Shown in pieces: positions 8,200 through 17,688 of a stretch of DNA of 64,000 bases. The translations under genes and the position numbers were made by a program. The stretch lies in contig JAIXWR010000005.1 in the NCBI GenBank assembly GCA_027491155.1, positions 39,723 through 103,722 of the forward strand, read 5' to 3'. The notes beneath the pieces were generated by a model. The model was not told where the DNA came from and did no database searches. It saw only the letters and a program-made list of their open reading frames with translations. Source of the DNA: Verrucomicrobiaceae bacterium (lineage in GTDB: Bacteria; Verrucomicrobiota; Verrucomicrobiia; Verrucomicrobiales; Akkermansiaceae). Within the stretch, counting starts at the first letter, position 1. Every line of letters starts with the position of its first letter.

Positions 8200-10404
8200 A
8201 TGAGCCGGAAACCCATCCGTTCCGCCGGTCGCGCCGGACTTCTCGCCTGTGCCCTCGGTGTCGGCCTGTGGTGCGGCGTTTCCAGCGGCCAGGAACCCGG
8301 CCCGATGACGCCGGCCAAGGACGCCCCGGCGAATTTCGACCCCTCCGACGTCTATTTCCAAGGCTGGCTGCTGTCCCGCGATGCCGAGAAGCTCCAGGCC
8401 GAGAAGAAATACGAGGAGGCCCTCGAAAAACTCACCCGCGCCCGCCAGCTTTTCGATAGCATTGCGACCTACTTCCCGCTCTGGAAACCGGAAATGGTCA
8501 AGGGCCGCCGCGACCAGACCCGCGAGGCCATCACCGCGATCGGTCCGGATGTCCTGAAGCAGCGGAAAGAGAAGGCCTCCGCCGTCGCCGAACTCGAAGG
8601 CGGCGTCCGCACCGGGGTCGTCGAGGGCGAAGCCCCGGCCCCGCTGGGCGACCCGATGCCCCTCACCCCGCTGCCGGGCATCCAGAAAGTCGAAACCCTT
8701 GAAACCCGCCGCATCGCCGAGCTCGAAACCCGGGTCAAGGAGCTCCAGCAGGACCTGGCCAGCAGCGCCGACCCGAACAGCGCCGACCGCAATGCTTCCC
8801 GCGTCCGCGACCTCGCCAAGCAGCGCGACCTCGCCCAGGCCGACCTCAAGCGCGCCAAGGACGAACTCGCCCGGCTCCGCGCGAAGTTCGCCGCCGAGCC
8901 GATGCAGGAGGACATGCGCAAGCTCGAAGCCCAGCTTCAGGCCAAGGAGCGCGAGCGCGCCGCGATGAGCCAGGCCCTCGGCAAGAGCCAGCAGGAAACC
9001 CGCGAGGCCCGCGAACAGATCGCCGCCCTCCAGGCCGAGCGCACGCGCCTCGCCCAGAAAGCCGCCGATCTGGAGAAGAACCTCGAGATCGAACGCAAGG
9101 CCCAGAACGAGGTGATCGCCGGCCAACAGAAGCAGCTCCGCCAGCTTCAGGAACAACTCCGCGGCAAGAACGACGAACTCGCCAAGGCCAACCTCAAGAT
9201 CGCCTCCCTCGAGAACCAGCTCACCGAGGTCCGCTCGTCCTTCGACGAACTCCGCGAGGAACGCGACGGCCTGCTCCGCGAGAAGGAACAGATGGCCGCC
9301 CTGCTCAAGCTCAGCGAAGGCAGCCGGATCCAGGAAGTCATCGACCAGAACCTGAGCCTCGCCAAACAGCTCCGCGAGGCGCAGGAAAATGTCGAACGCC
9401 TCAACAAGACCAACAACGCCACCCAGGACCAGTTGCTCGAAGCCATGCGCGACCTCGCCATCGCCAAGGGCAACATCAACGATTTCAAGCGCGAGAAGAT
9501 CGCCCAGGAAAAGCGCATGGCGGACATGGAGCGCCGCCTCCGCGCCGAAGCCGCCGGCCTCGCCACCGCGAACGCCGACCCCGCCGAGGCCGACATGCTG
9601 CGCGCCCTCATCCAGAAGCAGCTCCGCATCCAGGAGCGCCGCCGCAAGGCCGGCGAACTGCTGGTCGATGCCGTCCGCGAGAAAGCCGAGAAGGACGAAA
9701 CCCTCCGCGAGGCCGTCCAACTTTACGAGCAGTCCGAACTTCCGCTGACCCCGAAGGAAATGGACCTGGTGAAGGACCGAGGCGTCGACGACGAGTTCGT
9801 GTCCCCCTTCAGCCGCCCGCAGGACGAGGTGAATGCCAGCGTCGCCCGCCTCGAAACGGAGAACCTCCCCTACACCGACGCCGCCACCCGCGCCTACCTC
9901 AACGGCCGCTTCCAGTCCTGCCGCGAGCTCTTCGAGCTGGTGATCGAGCGCCACCCCGGCGATGCCGACACGATGTGCCGCCTCGGCAACGTCCACCTGC
10001 GCCTCAACGACGCCGCCGCCGCCGCCGACATCTTCCGCCGCGCCACCGAACTCAGCAGCAACAACCCCTACGCCCACCGCATGCTCGGCTACTCGCTGAT
10101 GCAGACCGGTGCCCTCGGCGAGGCCCTGGAGTCGCTGAAGAAGAGCGTCGAACTCGCCCCGACCAACGCCGACGGCCGCGTGGTGCTCGGCAAGCTCTTC
10201 TTCGACCTCGGCCAGGAGGACGATGCCGAGGAACAGCTCAAGTCGGCCATCGTGTACGACGACGCGATGTGGCAGCCCCATTTCAACCTCGCCTACCTCT
10301 ACGCCAAGCAAGGCAAGAAGAAGCAGGGCCTGACCTACTATCGCAACGCGATCGAACGCGGCGCCACGCCCGATCTGAAATTGGAGAAACAGCTCGGAAG
10401 CTGA
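8200..10404 (+). CDS. Coiled-coil plus tetratricopeptide-repeat protein
   Basis: Long heptad-rich helix (residues ~160-440) then TPRs (AYLNGRFQSCRELFELVIERHPGDADTMCRLGNVHLRLNDAAAAADIFRRATELSSNNPYAHRMLGYSLMQTGALGEALESLKKSVEL). Confidence 0.82.
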   Translation: MSRKPIRSAGRAGLLACALGVGLWCGVSSGQEPGPMTPAKDAPANFDPSDVYFQGWLLSRDAEKLQAEKKYEEALEKLTRARQLFDSIATYFPLWKPEMVKGRRDQTREAITAIGPDVLKQRKEKASAVAELEGGVRTGVVEGEAPAPLGDPMPLTPLPGIQKVETLETRRIAELETRVKELQQDLASSADPNSADRNASRVRDLAKQRDLAQADLKRAKDELARLRAKFAAEPMQEDMRKLEAQLQAKERERAAMSQALGKSQQETREAREQIAALQAERTRLAQKAADLEKNLEIERKAQNEVIAGQQKQLRQLQEQLRGKNDELAKANLKIASLENQLTEVRSSFDELREERDGLLREKEQMAALLKLSEGSRIQEVIDQNLSLAKQLREAQENVERLNKTNNATQDQLLEAMRDLAIAKGNINDFKREKIAQEKRMADMERRLRAEAAGLATANADPAEADMLRALIQKQLRIQERRRKAGELLVDAVREKAEKDETLREAVQLYEQSELPLTPKEMDLVKDRGVDDEFVSPFSRPQDEVNASVARLETENLPYTDAATRAYLNGRFQSCRELFELVIERHPGDADTMCRLGNVHLRLNDAAAAADIFRRATELSSNNPYAHRMLGYSLMQTGALGEALESLKKSVELAPTNADGRVVLGKLFFDLGQEDDAEEQLKSAIVYDDAMWQPHFNLAYLYAKQGKKKQGLTYYRNAIERGATPDLKLEKQLGS

Positions 10405-10492
10405 TCGGCGGACGTCCTTTTCCCGGGCTTTCCCTGCGCTTTGAGGCCTTTTTGGTTTTGACAAACGGGGGCCCACACCCCAAGTCGCGCCC

Positions 10493-11248
10493 ATGACCGA
10501 GTCGCCCCCCGCCCGCATTTTCGCCGATTCCGCGGAAGCCTGCCGCACGCTCGCCGCCGAGCTGGCCGGACTCGTCGCCTCGATCAACGCCAGCGGCCGC
10601 CCCGCCGTCCTCGGCCTCGCCACCGGCCGCACCCCGATTCCCTTCTACGCGGAGCTCATCCGACTCCACCGCGCCGGCGAGCTTTCCTTCGCCCGGGTCG
10701 TCACCTTCAACCTCGACGAATACCTCGGCCTCCCCGCCGGCCACCCGGAAAGCTACCACTCGTTCATGCGCCGCGAGCTGTTCGACCATGTCGACATCCC
10801 CGCGGAGAACGTCCACATCCCGGACGGCACGATCCCGCCGGACCAGCTCGACGCCCATTGCGCCGCCTACGAGGACGCGATCCGCGCCGCCGGCGGCATC
10901 GACTTCCAGCTCCTCGGCATCGGCCGCACCGGCCACATCGGCTTCAACGAGCCCGGCTCGCCCCGCGACAGCCGGACGCGGAAGGTCGAGCTCGACCCCA
11001 TCACCCGCCAGGATGCCGCCCCGTCCTTCGGCGGGCTCGATCACGTCCCGACCCACGCCATTTCGATGGGCTGCGGCACCATCCTCGAAGCCCGCAGGAT
11101 CGCCCTGCTCGCCTGGGGCAAAGGCAAGGCGGCCATCGTCAAGGAAGCCCTGACCGGCCCCGTCACCGACCGCGTCAGCGCCTCCTTCCTGCAGGAGCAC
11201 CCGGACGCCGCCTTCTACCTCGACGCCGAGGCCGGCTCCGACCTCTGA
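10493..11248 (+). CDS. nagB: Glucosamine-6-phosphate deaminase
   Basis: GLATGRTPIPFYAELI, VTFNLDEYLGLPAGHPESYHSFM, QLLGIGRTGHIGFNEPGS, TRKVELD motifs. Confidence 0.9.
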   Translation: MTESPPARIFADSAEACRTLAAELAGLVASINASGRPAVLGLATGRTPIPFYAELIRLHRAGELSFARVVTFNLDEYLGLPAGHPESYHSFMRRELFDHVDIPAENVHIPDGTIPPDQLDAHCAAYEDAIRAAGGIDFQLLGIGRTGHIGFNEPGSPRDSRTRKVELDPITRQDAAPSFGGLDHVPTHAISMGCGTILEARRIALLAWGKGKAAIVKEALTGPVTDRVSASFLQEHPDAAFYLDAEAGSDL

Positions 11249-11390
11249 GCCCGCGCGAAAGCCCGCCCGGAAGAGGCGGATCCAGCCCCTCCGGCGCTCC
11301 AAAACCTTTCCGCCGTGCCGCTTGCACCCCGGCCGATCCGGGTGTATGCCGTCACCCCGGTTCGCCCAAGGGACCCTACCTCCTTCTCAC

Positions 11391-14300
11391 ATGATCAAGT
11401 GGATCCTCCAGAAAATCGTCGGCTCGAAGAACCAGCGTGAGTTGCGCCGGATCCGCCCGACCGTCGAGCGCATCAAGGAAATCGAGGAAGCCCTGCAGCG
11501 GGAGCCGGTGGAAAAGCTCCGTGAAATGACCGCCAAATGGCAGGAGCACCTCTCCCGCTACCACGAGCTCAAGGTCGCCGCCAAGCCACAGCTCGAACGC
11601 ATGGACGCCGACGGCCTCGCCGAAGCCGCCGCCTACATGAACGGCCGCCTCAACCGCCTGCGCGACGACTTCCCGTCGCTGCCCGTCACCGTCGAGGCCT
11701 CCGCCGCATCCATCGAAGCCGCGAAGGCCGCCTTCCATGGGGTCGAGGGCGACTTCATCAAGCTTCGCGCCAAGTTCCTCGACCAGATCCTGCCCGAAGC
11801 CTACGCCGTCGTGAAGAACGCCGCGCGCCGGATGTGCGGCACCACCATCGACGTCTGCGACCAGCCGCTCGGCTGGGAAATGGTCCACTTCGACACCCAG
11901 CTCGTCGGCGGCATCGCCCTCCACCGCGGGATGATCGCGGAAATGATGACCGGCGAGGGCAAGACCCTCGTCGCCACCCTGCCGGTCTATCTCAACGCCC
12001 TCACCGGCCTCGGCGTCCACGTCATCACGGTCAACGACTACCTCGCCCGCCGCGACTCGGAGTGGATGGGTTCACTCTTCAAGTTCCTCGGCCTGACCAT
12101 CGGCTGCATCCAGAACCAGATGCCGCCCTGGGACCGCCGCCAGCACTACGCTTGCGACATCACCTACGGCACCAACTCGGAGTTCGGTTTCGATTATCTC
12201 CGCGACAACGGCATGGCCTCGACCAAGGACGAGCAGGTCCAGCGCGGCCACTACTTCGCGATCATCGACGAGGTCGACTCCATCCTCATCGACGAGGCCC
12301 GTACGCCGCTCATCATTTCCGGCCCGTCCTCGGTCTCCAGCCACCAGTTCGACAAATACAAGCCGCTCGTCGAGCAGATCGTCCGCCAGCAGACCTCCCT
12401 CTGCAACGAACTCGTCGCCGAAGCCAAGAAGGCCCAGGAAGCCGGCGACATGGAGACCTGCGGCCGCGCGCTGTTCAAGGTGAAGCTCGGCCAGCCGCGC
12501 AACCGCCAGCTCATGCGCATGATGGAGGAGCCGGAAATCCGCCGCCTCCTCGAGAAGACCGAGCTCTCCTTCTATCAGGACGCCCAGAAGAAGGAACTCT
12601 TCGCCATCAAGGAAGAACTCTACTTCACCATCGACGAGAAGAGCCATGACTCCGACCTGATGGAGAAGGGCCGCGAATTCCTCTCGCCCGACGATCCGGA
12701 GGCCTTCGTGCTTCCCGACATCGGCACCCTCTTCGCCGACATCGAGGCCGACGGCGCCCTCAGCGACGAGCAGCGCGTGATCCGCAAGGAACAGCTCCAG
12801 GTGAAGCTCGATTCCCAGGCGGAGAAGATGCACAACATCTCCCAGCTCCTGAAGGCCTACTGCGTCTATGAAAAGGACGTCCAGTACGTGGTGAAGGAAG
12901 ACAAGGTGATCATCGTCGATGAAAACACCGGCCGCGAAATGCCCGGCCGCCGCTGGTCGGACGGACTCCACCAGGCGGTCGAGGCCAAGGAAGGCGTCTC
13001 CATCGAGAAGGAGACCCAGACCTTCGCCACCATCACCATCCAGAACTACTTCCGCCTTTACGAAAAGCTCGCCGGCATGACCGGCACCGCGGAAACCGAA
13101 GCCGCGGAGTTTTCCGACATCTACAAGCTCGACGTGCTGCCGATCCCGGCCAACCGGCCGAACCAGCGCACCGACCACAACGACCAGGTCTTCAAGACCC
13201 GCCGCGAGAAGTACAACGCCGTCATCAAGAAGATCGAGGAAGCCCACGCCAAGGGCCAGCCGGTCCTCGTCGGCACCGCCTCGGTCGATGCCTCGGAAAC
13301 GGTCTCGCGCATGCTCAAGCGCAGCAAGATCCCCCACACCGTGCTCAACGCGAAGTACCACCGCCAGGAGGCCGAGATCATCGCCAAGGCCGGACAGCGC
13401 GGCGCGGTGACCGTCTCGACCAACATGGCCGGCCGCGGCACCGACATCAAGCTGGGCGAAGGCGTCCCCGAAGTCGGCGGCCTCTTCGTGATGGGCACCG
13501 AGCGCTACGAGTCCCGCCGCGTCGACCGCCAGCTCCGCGGACGCTGCGCCCGCCAGGGCGACCCGGGCATGAGCCAGTTCTTCATCTCGTTCGAAGACGA
13601 CCTGATGCGCAACTTCGCCGCCGCCGACCGCATGACGTCGATGATGGAGCGCTTCGGCATGCAGGAAGGCGAGGCCCTCGAGCACTCCTGGCTCAACAAG
13701 TCGGTCGAAACCGCCCAGAAGCGCGTCGAACAGCGCAACTACACCTGGCGCAAGCGGGTGCTCGAGTTCGACGACGTGATGAACAAGCAGCGCGAGGTCG
13801 TTTACGGCTACCGCAACGAGGTGCTCTCCACCGAGACCCCGCGCGACCTCGTCAACGAGATCATCCAGAAGGTCATCCCGCAGAAGGTCACCGAGTTCCT
13901 CGCCGACCGCGACGAGGCGAACCCGGACTACAACGAGCTGGTGCACTGGGTGAACGCCACCTTGCCGATCCGCTTCACGATGGAAGACCTCGACAGCGTC
14001 GCGAAGACCTCCGAGGACATCGCCAACCTCCTCGTCCAGCGCGTCCAGGAAGCCTACGAGGCCCGCGTCGACGGGCTCCCGCCGGAGATCCTCGACATGG
14101 AGGAGCGCCGCATGATGCTCGCCGCGATCGACCGCCAGTGGCAGGCCCACCTTTACAACATGGATGCCCTCCGCGAAGGCGTCCACCTCCGCGCCCAGGG
14201 CCAGAAGGACCCGCTGATCGAATACAAGAACGAGGCCTACGAGCTGTTCTCCCAGCTGATGAACAACATCGAGGGCGAGGCGCTGCAGAACCTCTTCCGC

Positions 14301-14570
14301 TCCGCCGGCAACCTCGAATCGATCCTCCGCCAGCTCCACCACGCGCCCCAGCACCTGCAAGGCGGCGAACAGCCGATCACCCGCGCCAATGTCGCCTCCA
14401 CCGGCAGCTCCGGCAGCGTGCTGGTCGAGGAAGCGGGTGCCGGCGAGATCAAGCTGAACCTGCCGAAGCGCCGCCCGCCGAGCTTCGACATCGACCAGCT
14501 CGGCCGCAACGCCCCCTGCCCCTGCGGCTCCGGGAAGAAATACAAGCAGTGCTGCGGCAAGGAGGGCTGA
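11391..14570 (+). CDS. secA: Preprotein translocase subunit SecA
   Basis: MMTGEGKTLVATLPVYLNAL, NSEFGFDYLRDN, DEVDSILIDEARTPLIISG, AGRGTDIKLG; C-terminal SEC-C GRNAPCPCGSGKKYKQCCG. Confidence 0.97.
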   Translation: MIKWILQKIVGSKNQRELRRIRPTVERIKEIEEALQREPVEKLREMTAKWQEHLSRYHELKVAAKPQLERMDADGLAEAAAYMNGRLNRLRDDFPSLPVTVEASAASIEAAKAAFHGVEGDFIKLRAKFLDQILPEAYAVVKNAARRMCGTTIDVCDQPLGWEMVHFDTQLVGGIALHRGMIAEMMTGEGKTLVATLPVYLNALTGLGVHVITVNDYLARRDSEWMGSLFKFLGLTIGCIQNQMPPWDRRQHYACDITYGTNSEFGFDYLRDNGMASTKDEQVQRGHYFAIIDEVDSILIDEARTPLIISGPSSVSSHQFDKYKPLVEQIVRQQTSLCNELVAEAKKAQEAGDMETCGRALFKVKLGQPRNRQLMRMMEEPEIRRLLEKTELSFYQDAQKKELFAIKEELYFTIDEKSHDSDLMEKGREFLSPDDPEAFVLPDIGTLFADIEADGALSDEQRVIRKEQLQVKLDSQAEKMHNISQLLKAYCVYEKDVQYVVKEDKVIIVDENTGREMPGRRWSDGLHQAVEAKEGVSIEKETQTFATITIQNYFRLYEKLAGMTGTAETEAAEFSDIYKLDVLPIPANRPNQRTDHNDQVFKTRREKYNAVIKKIEEAHAKGQPVLVGTASVDASETVSRMLKRSKIPHTVLNAKYHRQEAEIIAKAGQRGAVTVSTNMAGRGTDIKLGEGVPEVGGLFVMGTERYESRRVDRQLRGRCARQGDPGMSQFFISFEDDLMRNFAAADRMTSMMERFGMQEGEALEHSWLNKSVETAQKRVEQRNYTWRKRVLEFDDVMNKQREVVYGYRNEVLSTETPRDLVNEIIQKVIPQKVTEFLADRDEANPDYNELVHWVNATLPIRFTMEDLDSVAKTSEDIANLLVQRVQEAYEARVDGLPPEILDMEERRMMLAAIDRQWQAHLYNMDALREGVHLRAQGQKDPLIEYKNEAYELFSQLMNNIEGEALQNLFRSAGNLESILRQLHHAPQHLQGGEQPITRANVASTGSSGSVLVEEAGAGEIKLNLPKRRPPSFDIDQLGRNAPCPCGSGKKYKQCCGKEG

Positions 14571-14650
14571 TCCTTCCACCGTGACGGTCGGATCCACAAA
14601 GGCATGAAATCCGCTTTCGCGGACCCGTGCTTGCGCTACCCTCCGCCGCC

Positions 14651-15454
14651 ATGGCCGACCGCCGCCGCTTCCTTCTCCTCGGTGCCCTCGCCCTCGCCGC
14701 CACGGCGTGCAGCGAGAAGTCCAGCTCCACCGGCGCCGGCCCGCCGCTGCGGATCGGCATGGACCTCAGCTACCCGCCTTTCGAGATGCAGGACACCGCC
14801 GGCAAGCCAGACGGCGTCGGCGTGAAGATGGCCGAAGCCCTCGCCGCGAAACTCGGACGCCCGCTCCAGATCGTGCCGATGGAGTTCTCCGGCCTGATCC
14901 CCGCGCTCCAGACCGGGAACGTCGACCTCGTGCTTTCCTCGATGACCGCCACCGACGAGCGCCGCAAGACCATCGACTTCTCCGACCCCTATGCCTTCAC
15001 CGGCCTCGCGGTGCTGGTGAAGAAGGACTCCGACATCCAGTCGATCGACGACCTGAAAAGGCCCGGCCGCAGCCTCACTGCCAAGACCGCCACCACCGCC
15101 CAGACCTGGATCACCGCCAACCTTCCGGAAGCCAAGCTCGTGGTCTTCGAAGACCAGACCGCCTGCGTCCAGGAAGTCGTCCAGGGCCGGGCCGATGCCT
15201 TCATCTACGATCAGCTTAGTATTTACCAATACGCCCGGCAGAACCCCGACACCACCCGCGGCCTGCTCAAGCCCTTCGTCGAGGAGAGCTGGGCGCTGGG
15301 GATCGGAAAGGGCAACGACGCCCTCCGCCAGCAGGTGAACGAGTTCATCGCCGCCTTCCGCGCGGAGAAAGGCTTCGAGAAGCTCGGCGACCGGTATCTG
15401 GCGGAAGAGAAGAAGTTCCTCGAAAGCCAGGGCATCCCCTTCATCATCCGTTGA
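14651..15454 (+). CDS. Amino-acid ABC transporter substrate-binding lipoprotein
   Basis: Lipobox LALAATAC; LRIGMDLSYPPFEMQDTAGKPDGVGVKMAEALAAKLGRPLQIVPMEFSGLIPALQTGNVDLVLSSMTATDERRKTIDFSDPY. Confidence 0.92.
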   Translation: MADRRRFLLLGALALAATACSEKSSSTGAGPPLRIGMDLSYPPFEMQDTAGKPDGVGVKMAEALAAKLGRPLQIVPMEFSGLIPALQTGNVDLVLSSMTATDERRKTIDFSDPYAFTGLAVLVKKDSDIQSIDDLKRPGRSLTAKTATTAQTWITANLPEAKLVVFEDQTACVQEVVQGRADAFIYDQLSIYQYARQNPDTTRGLLKPFVEESWALGIGKGNDALRQQVNEFIAAFRAEKGFEKLGDRYLAEEKKFLESQGIPFIIR

Positions 15455-15461
15455 GGCCCGG

Positions 15462-16238
15462 ATGACCCGCCGCCAGCACATCGCCAACATCGGGGTAGCC
15501 GTCGCGCTCATGGCCGCCGTCGGCTGGCTCTGCACTCTGGTGTTCGGTCAACTCGGCAGGCAGACCGACTGGTCGAAGGCCTGGCAGTATCGCGAGGCGC
15601 TGTGGAACGGCTGGCTGATGACGCTCGGCATTTCCTTCGCCGCGCTGGCCGGCAGCATCGTCTTCGGCCTGCTCTTCCTGCTCGGCCAGCGCTCCCCGCT
15701 GCCGGTGGTCCGCTGGACCTGCCGCGCCTTCCTCGAGTTCGTCCGCGATACCCCCCTGCTGGTCCACCTGCTGTTCGGCTACTTCGTCATCTTCGCCCCG
15801 CTCATCTCACGGCCGCTGGCCGATGCCGGCTTCCAGGACAAGGTGGTCATCGGCATCCTGCTGCTCTCCGTTTTCCAAGGTGCCTACCTCGGCGAGATCC
15901 TCCGCGGCGGGGTGGAAAGCATCCCGAAAGCCCAGTGGGACTCCGCCCGCGCGGTCGGCTTCAGCCCGGTCCAGGTGTATCGCCACGTGATCTTTCCCCA
16001 GGCCCTGCGCCGCGTGCTGCCGGCCATCGCCGGGCTCTTCGTCTCGCTGATCAAGGACTCCTCGCTGCTCAGCGTGATCGGTGTTTCCGAATACTTCTAC
16101 AACACCAAGAACTTCATCTCCCGCTCCTACGCCGGGCTCGAGGGCTACATCCCGCTCGCCCTCGGCTACCTCGCCCTCACCCTGCCGGTCGCATGGCTCG
16201 CGCACTGGCTGGAGAAACGCTTCCGCCATGAAACTTGA
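15462..16238 (+). CDS. Amino-acid ABC transporter permease (HisM/GlnP family)
   Basis: GWLMTLGISFAALAGSIVFGLLF; EFVRDTPLLVHLLFGYF; AYLGEILRGGVESIPKAQWDSARAVGFSPVQVYRHVIFPQALRRVLP. Confidence 0.93.
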   Translation: MTRRQHIANIGVAVALMAAVGWLCTLVFGQLGRQTDWSKAWQYREALWNGWLMTLGISFAALAGSIVFGLLFLLGQRSPLPVVRWTCRAFLEFVRDTPLLVHLLFGYFVIFAPLISRPLADAGFQDKVVIGILLLSVFQGAYLGEILRGGVESIPKAQWDSARAVGFSPVQVYRHVIFPQALRRVLPAIAGLFVSLIKDSSLLSVIGVSEYFYNTKNFISRSYAGLEGYIPLALGYLALTLPVAWLAHWLEKRFRHET

Positions 16239-16959
16239 AGTCCAAGGCGCAACCCGGATCTATGGCGCGACCCGTGCGCTCGACAGCCTGACACTGTCGC
16301 TGCCCGACGCGCGGATCCTCGTGCTGATCGGCCCCTCCGGTGGCGGAAAGAGCACGCTGCTGCGGGTACTCGGCGGCCTCGAGACGGCCGACAGCGGCAC
16401 CGTGGAAGTCAACGGCCGGCGCCTCGTCGCCGACCCCGCCGCCCTCCAGGCCTACCGCCGGAAAAACGGCTTCCTCTTCCAACAGTTCAACCTCTTCCCC
16501 CACCTCTGCGCCCGGAAGAACATCACCCTGCCCCTCGAGAAAGTCCACGGCCACGACCCCGCGAAAGCCCGCGCCATGGCCGACGAGGCGCTCTCACGCT
16601 TTGGCCTGTTAGAACACGCCGACAAGCTCCCCGCCCAGCTTTCCGGCGGCCAGCAGCAGCGCGTCGGCATCGCCCGCGCCATCGCCTTCTCGCCCGAGAT
16701 CCTGTTCCTCGACGAACCGACCTCCGCGCTCGATCCCGAGATGACCGCCGAGGTCCTCGAGCTGATCCAGGAACTCGCCGAGGCCGGCCAGGACATCATC
16801 CTCAGCACCCACGAGATGGGCTTCGCCCGCGCCGTCGCCGATCACGTCGCCTTCGTCGCCGCCGGCCGGATCGAGGAATGCGGCCCGCCCGCCGCGCTGT
16901 TCGGAGAACCCGCGTCGCCGCTGTGCCGGCGCTTCCTCTCGCGGGTGATGCGTTATTGA
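16228..16959 (+). CDS. Amino-acid ABC transporter ATP-binding protein
   Basis: Walker [24 protein letters not shown] signature, Walker [15 protein letters not shown]. Confidence 0.95.
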   Translation: MKLEVQGATRIYGATRALDSLTLSLPDARILVLIGPSGGGKSTLLRVLGGLETADSGTVEVNGRRLVADPAALQAYRRKNGFLFQQFNLFPHLCARKNITLPLEKVHGHDPAKARAMADEALSRFGLLEHADKLPAQLSGGQQQRVGIARAIAFSPEILFLDEPTSALDPEMTAEVLELIQELAEAGQDIILSTHEMGFARAVADHVAFVAAGRIEECGPPAALFGEPASPLCRRFLSRVMRY

Positions 16960-16974
16960 AACCGGGCCATGAAA

Positions 16975-17006
16975 AACGGGGCGAAGGATCATCTCCCCCG
17001 CCCCGT
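16975..17006 (-). terminator. Intrinsic terminator for the 17031-17477 gene
   Basis: ACGGGGCG...CGCCCCGT stem followed by TTTTT on minus strand. Confidence 0.65.
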
Positions 17007-17030
17007 CGTGAAATCCGGATCCTCCAAGGC

Positions 17031-17477
17031 TTACGCCTTCGTGCCGGTGATCGCCAGCAGGCGGTCGAGGGTCATGGTGACCAGCACCTGGCTGCCGGTG
17101 GCGGTGACATAGGTGGTGGAATCGCTCGCCTTGCCGGCAAGTCCGCCGAATTCAAGGTTCAACTTTTCAATCTTGGGGTCGACTTTGTCTTCGAGGATCT
17201 CGCCGGTGATCATGTTCATCGAACGGACGATCTTGAAACCTTTGCCCGAGAGCAGTTTCAAAACCGCATCCTTGTCGATCGCGCCGGCCTTGCCCTTCTT
17301 CGGGCTGGCACCCGAAGCCTTCTTCCAATTGGTGAGGGTGAGCGGGCTGATGCCGTATTTCTTCGCCGCCTTGGCCGCGCCGCCGCGACCCTGTTGGGCG
17401 ATGAAGCTCAGGATTTCCGCTTTCTCCGCGTCGCTATAACGCTTGCCTTTCTTGTTTGCTGCTTTTTTAGCTGCCAT
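17031..17477 (-). CDS. Small basic HTH (transposase-like) DNA-binding protein with extra C-terminal domain
   Basis: YSDAEKAEILSFIAQQGRGGAAKAAKKYGISPLTLTNWKKASG resembles HTH of transposase-8/BrkDBD type; lysine-rich N-terminus. Confidence 0.6.
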   Translation of the reverse strand: MAAKKAANKKGKRYSDAEKAEILSFIAQQGRGGAAKAAKKYGISPLTLTNWKKASGASPKKGKAGAIDKDAVLKLLSGKGFKIVRSMNMITGEILEDKVDPKIEKLNLEFGGLAGKASDSTTYVTATGSQVLVTMTLDRLLAITGTKA

Positions 17478-17688
17478 GCGCCGTGTTAGAAACGCATGGG
17501 TCCGCGGACAAGGATTTTCTCGAAAGAGTATCTGAAAAACTCATTTCGGGAACATGGCGTTTTCCGTGATCCCGATCCGGATACCGCTTTTCTTCCGAGG
17601 GAACCTACGAAACCTCCGGATCATATCTCCACCCGAGCTTGTCGGCTTGTCCCACAACGATCGGCAAAAGCGGGCTCCGGCCATGCCT

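Noticed and set aside
8134-10632. 832-aa minus-strand ORF
   Set aside because: Antisense to the coiled-coil/TPR gene; no recognisable domains.
12072-14597. 841-aa minus-strand ORF
   Set aside because: Antisense to secA; artefact of high GC3.
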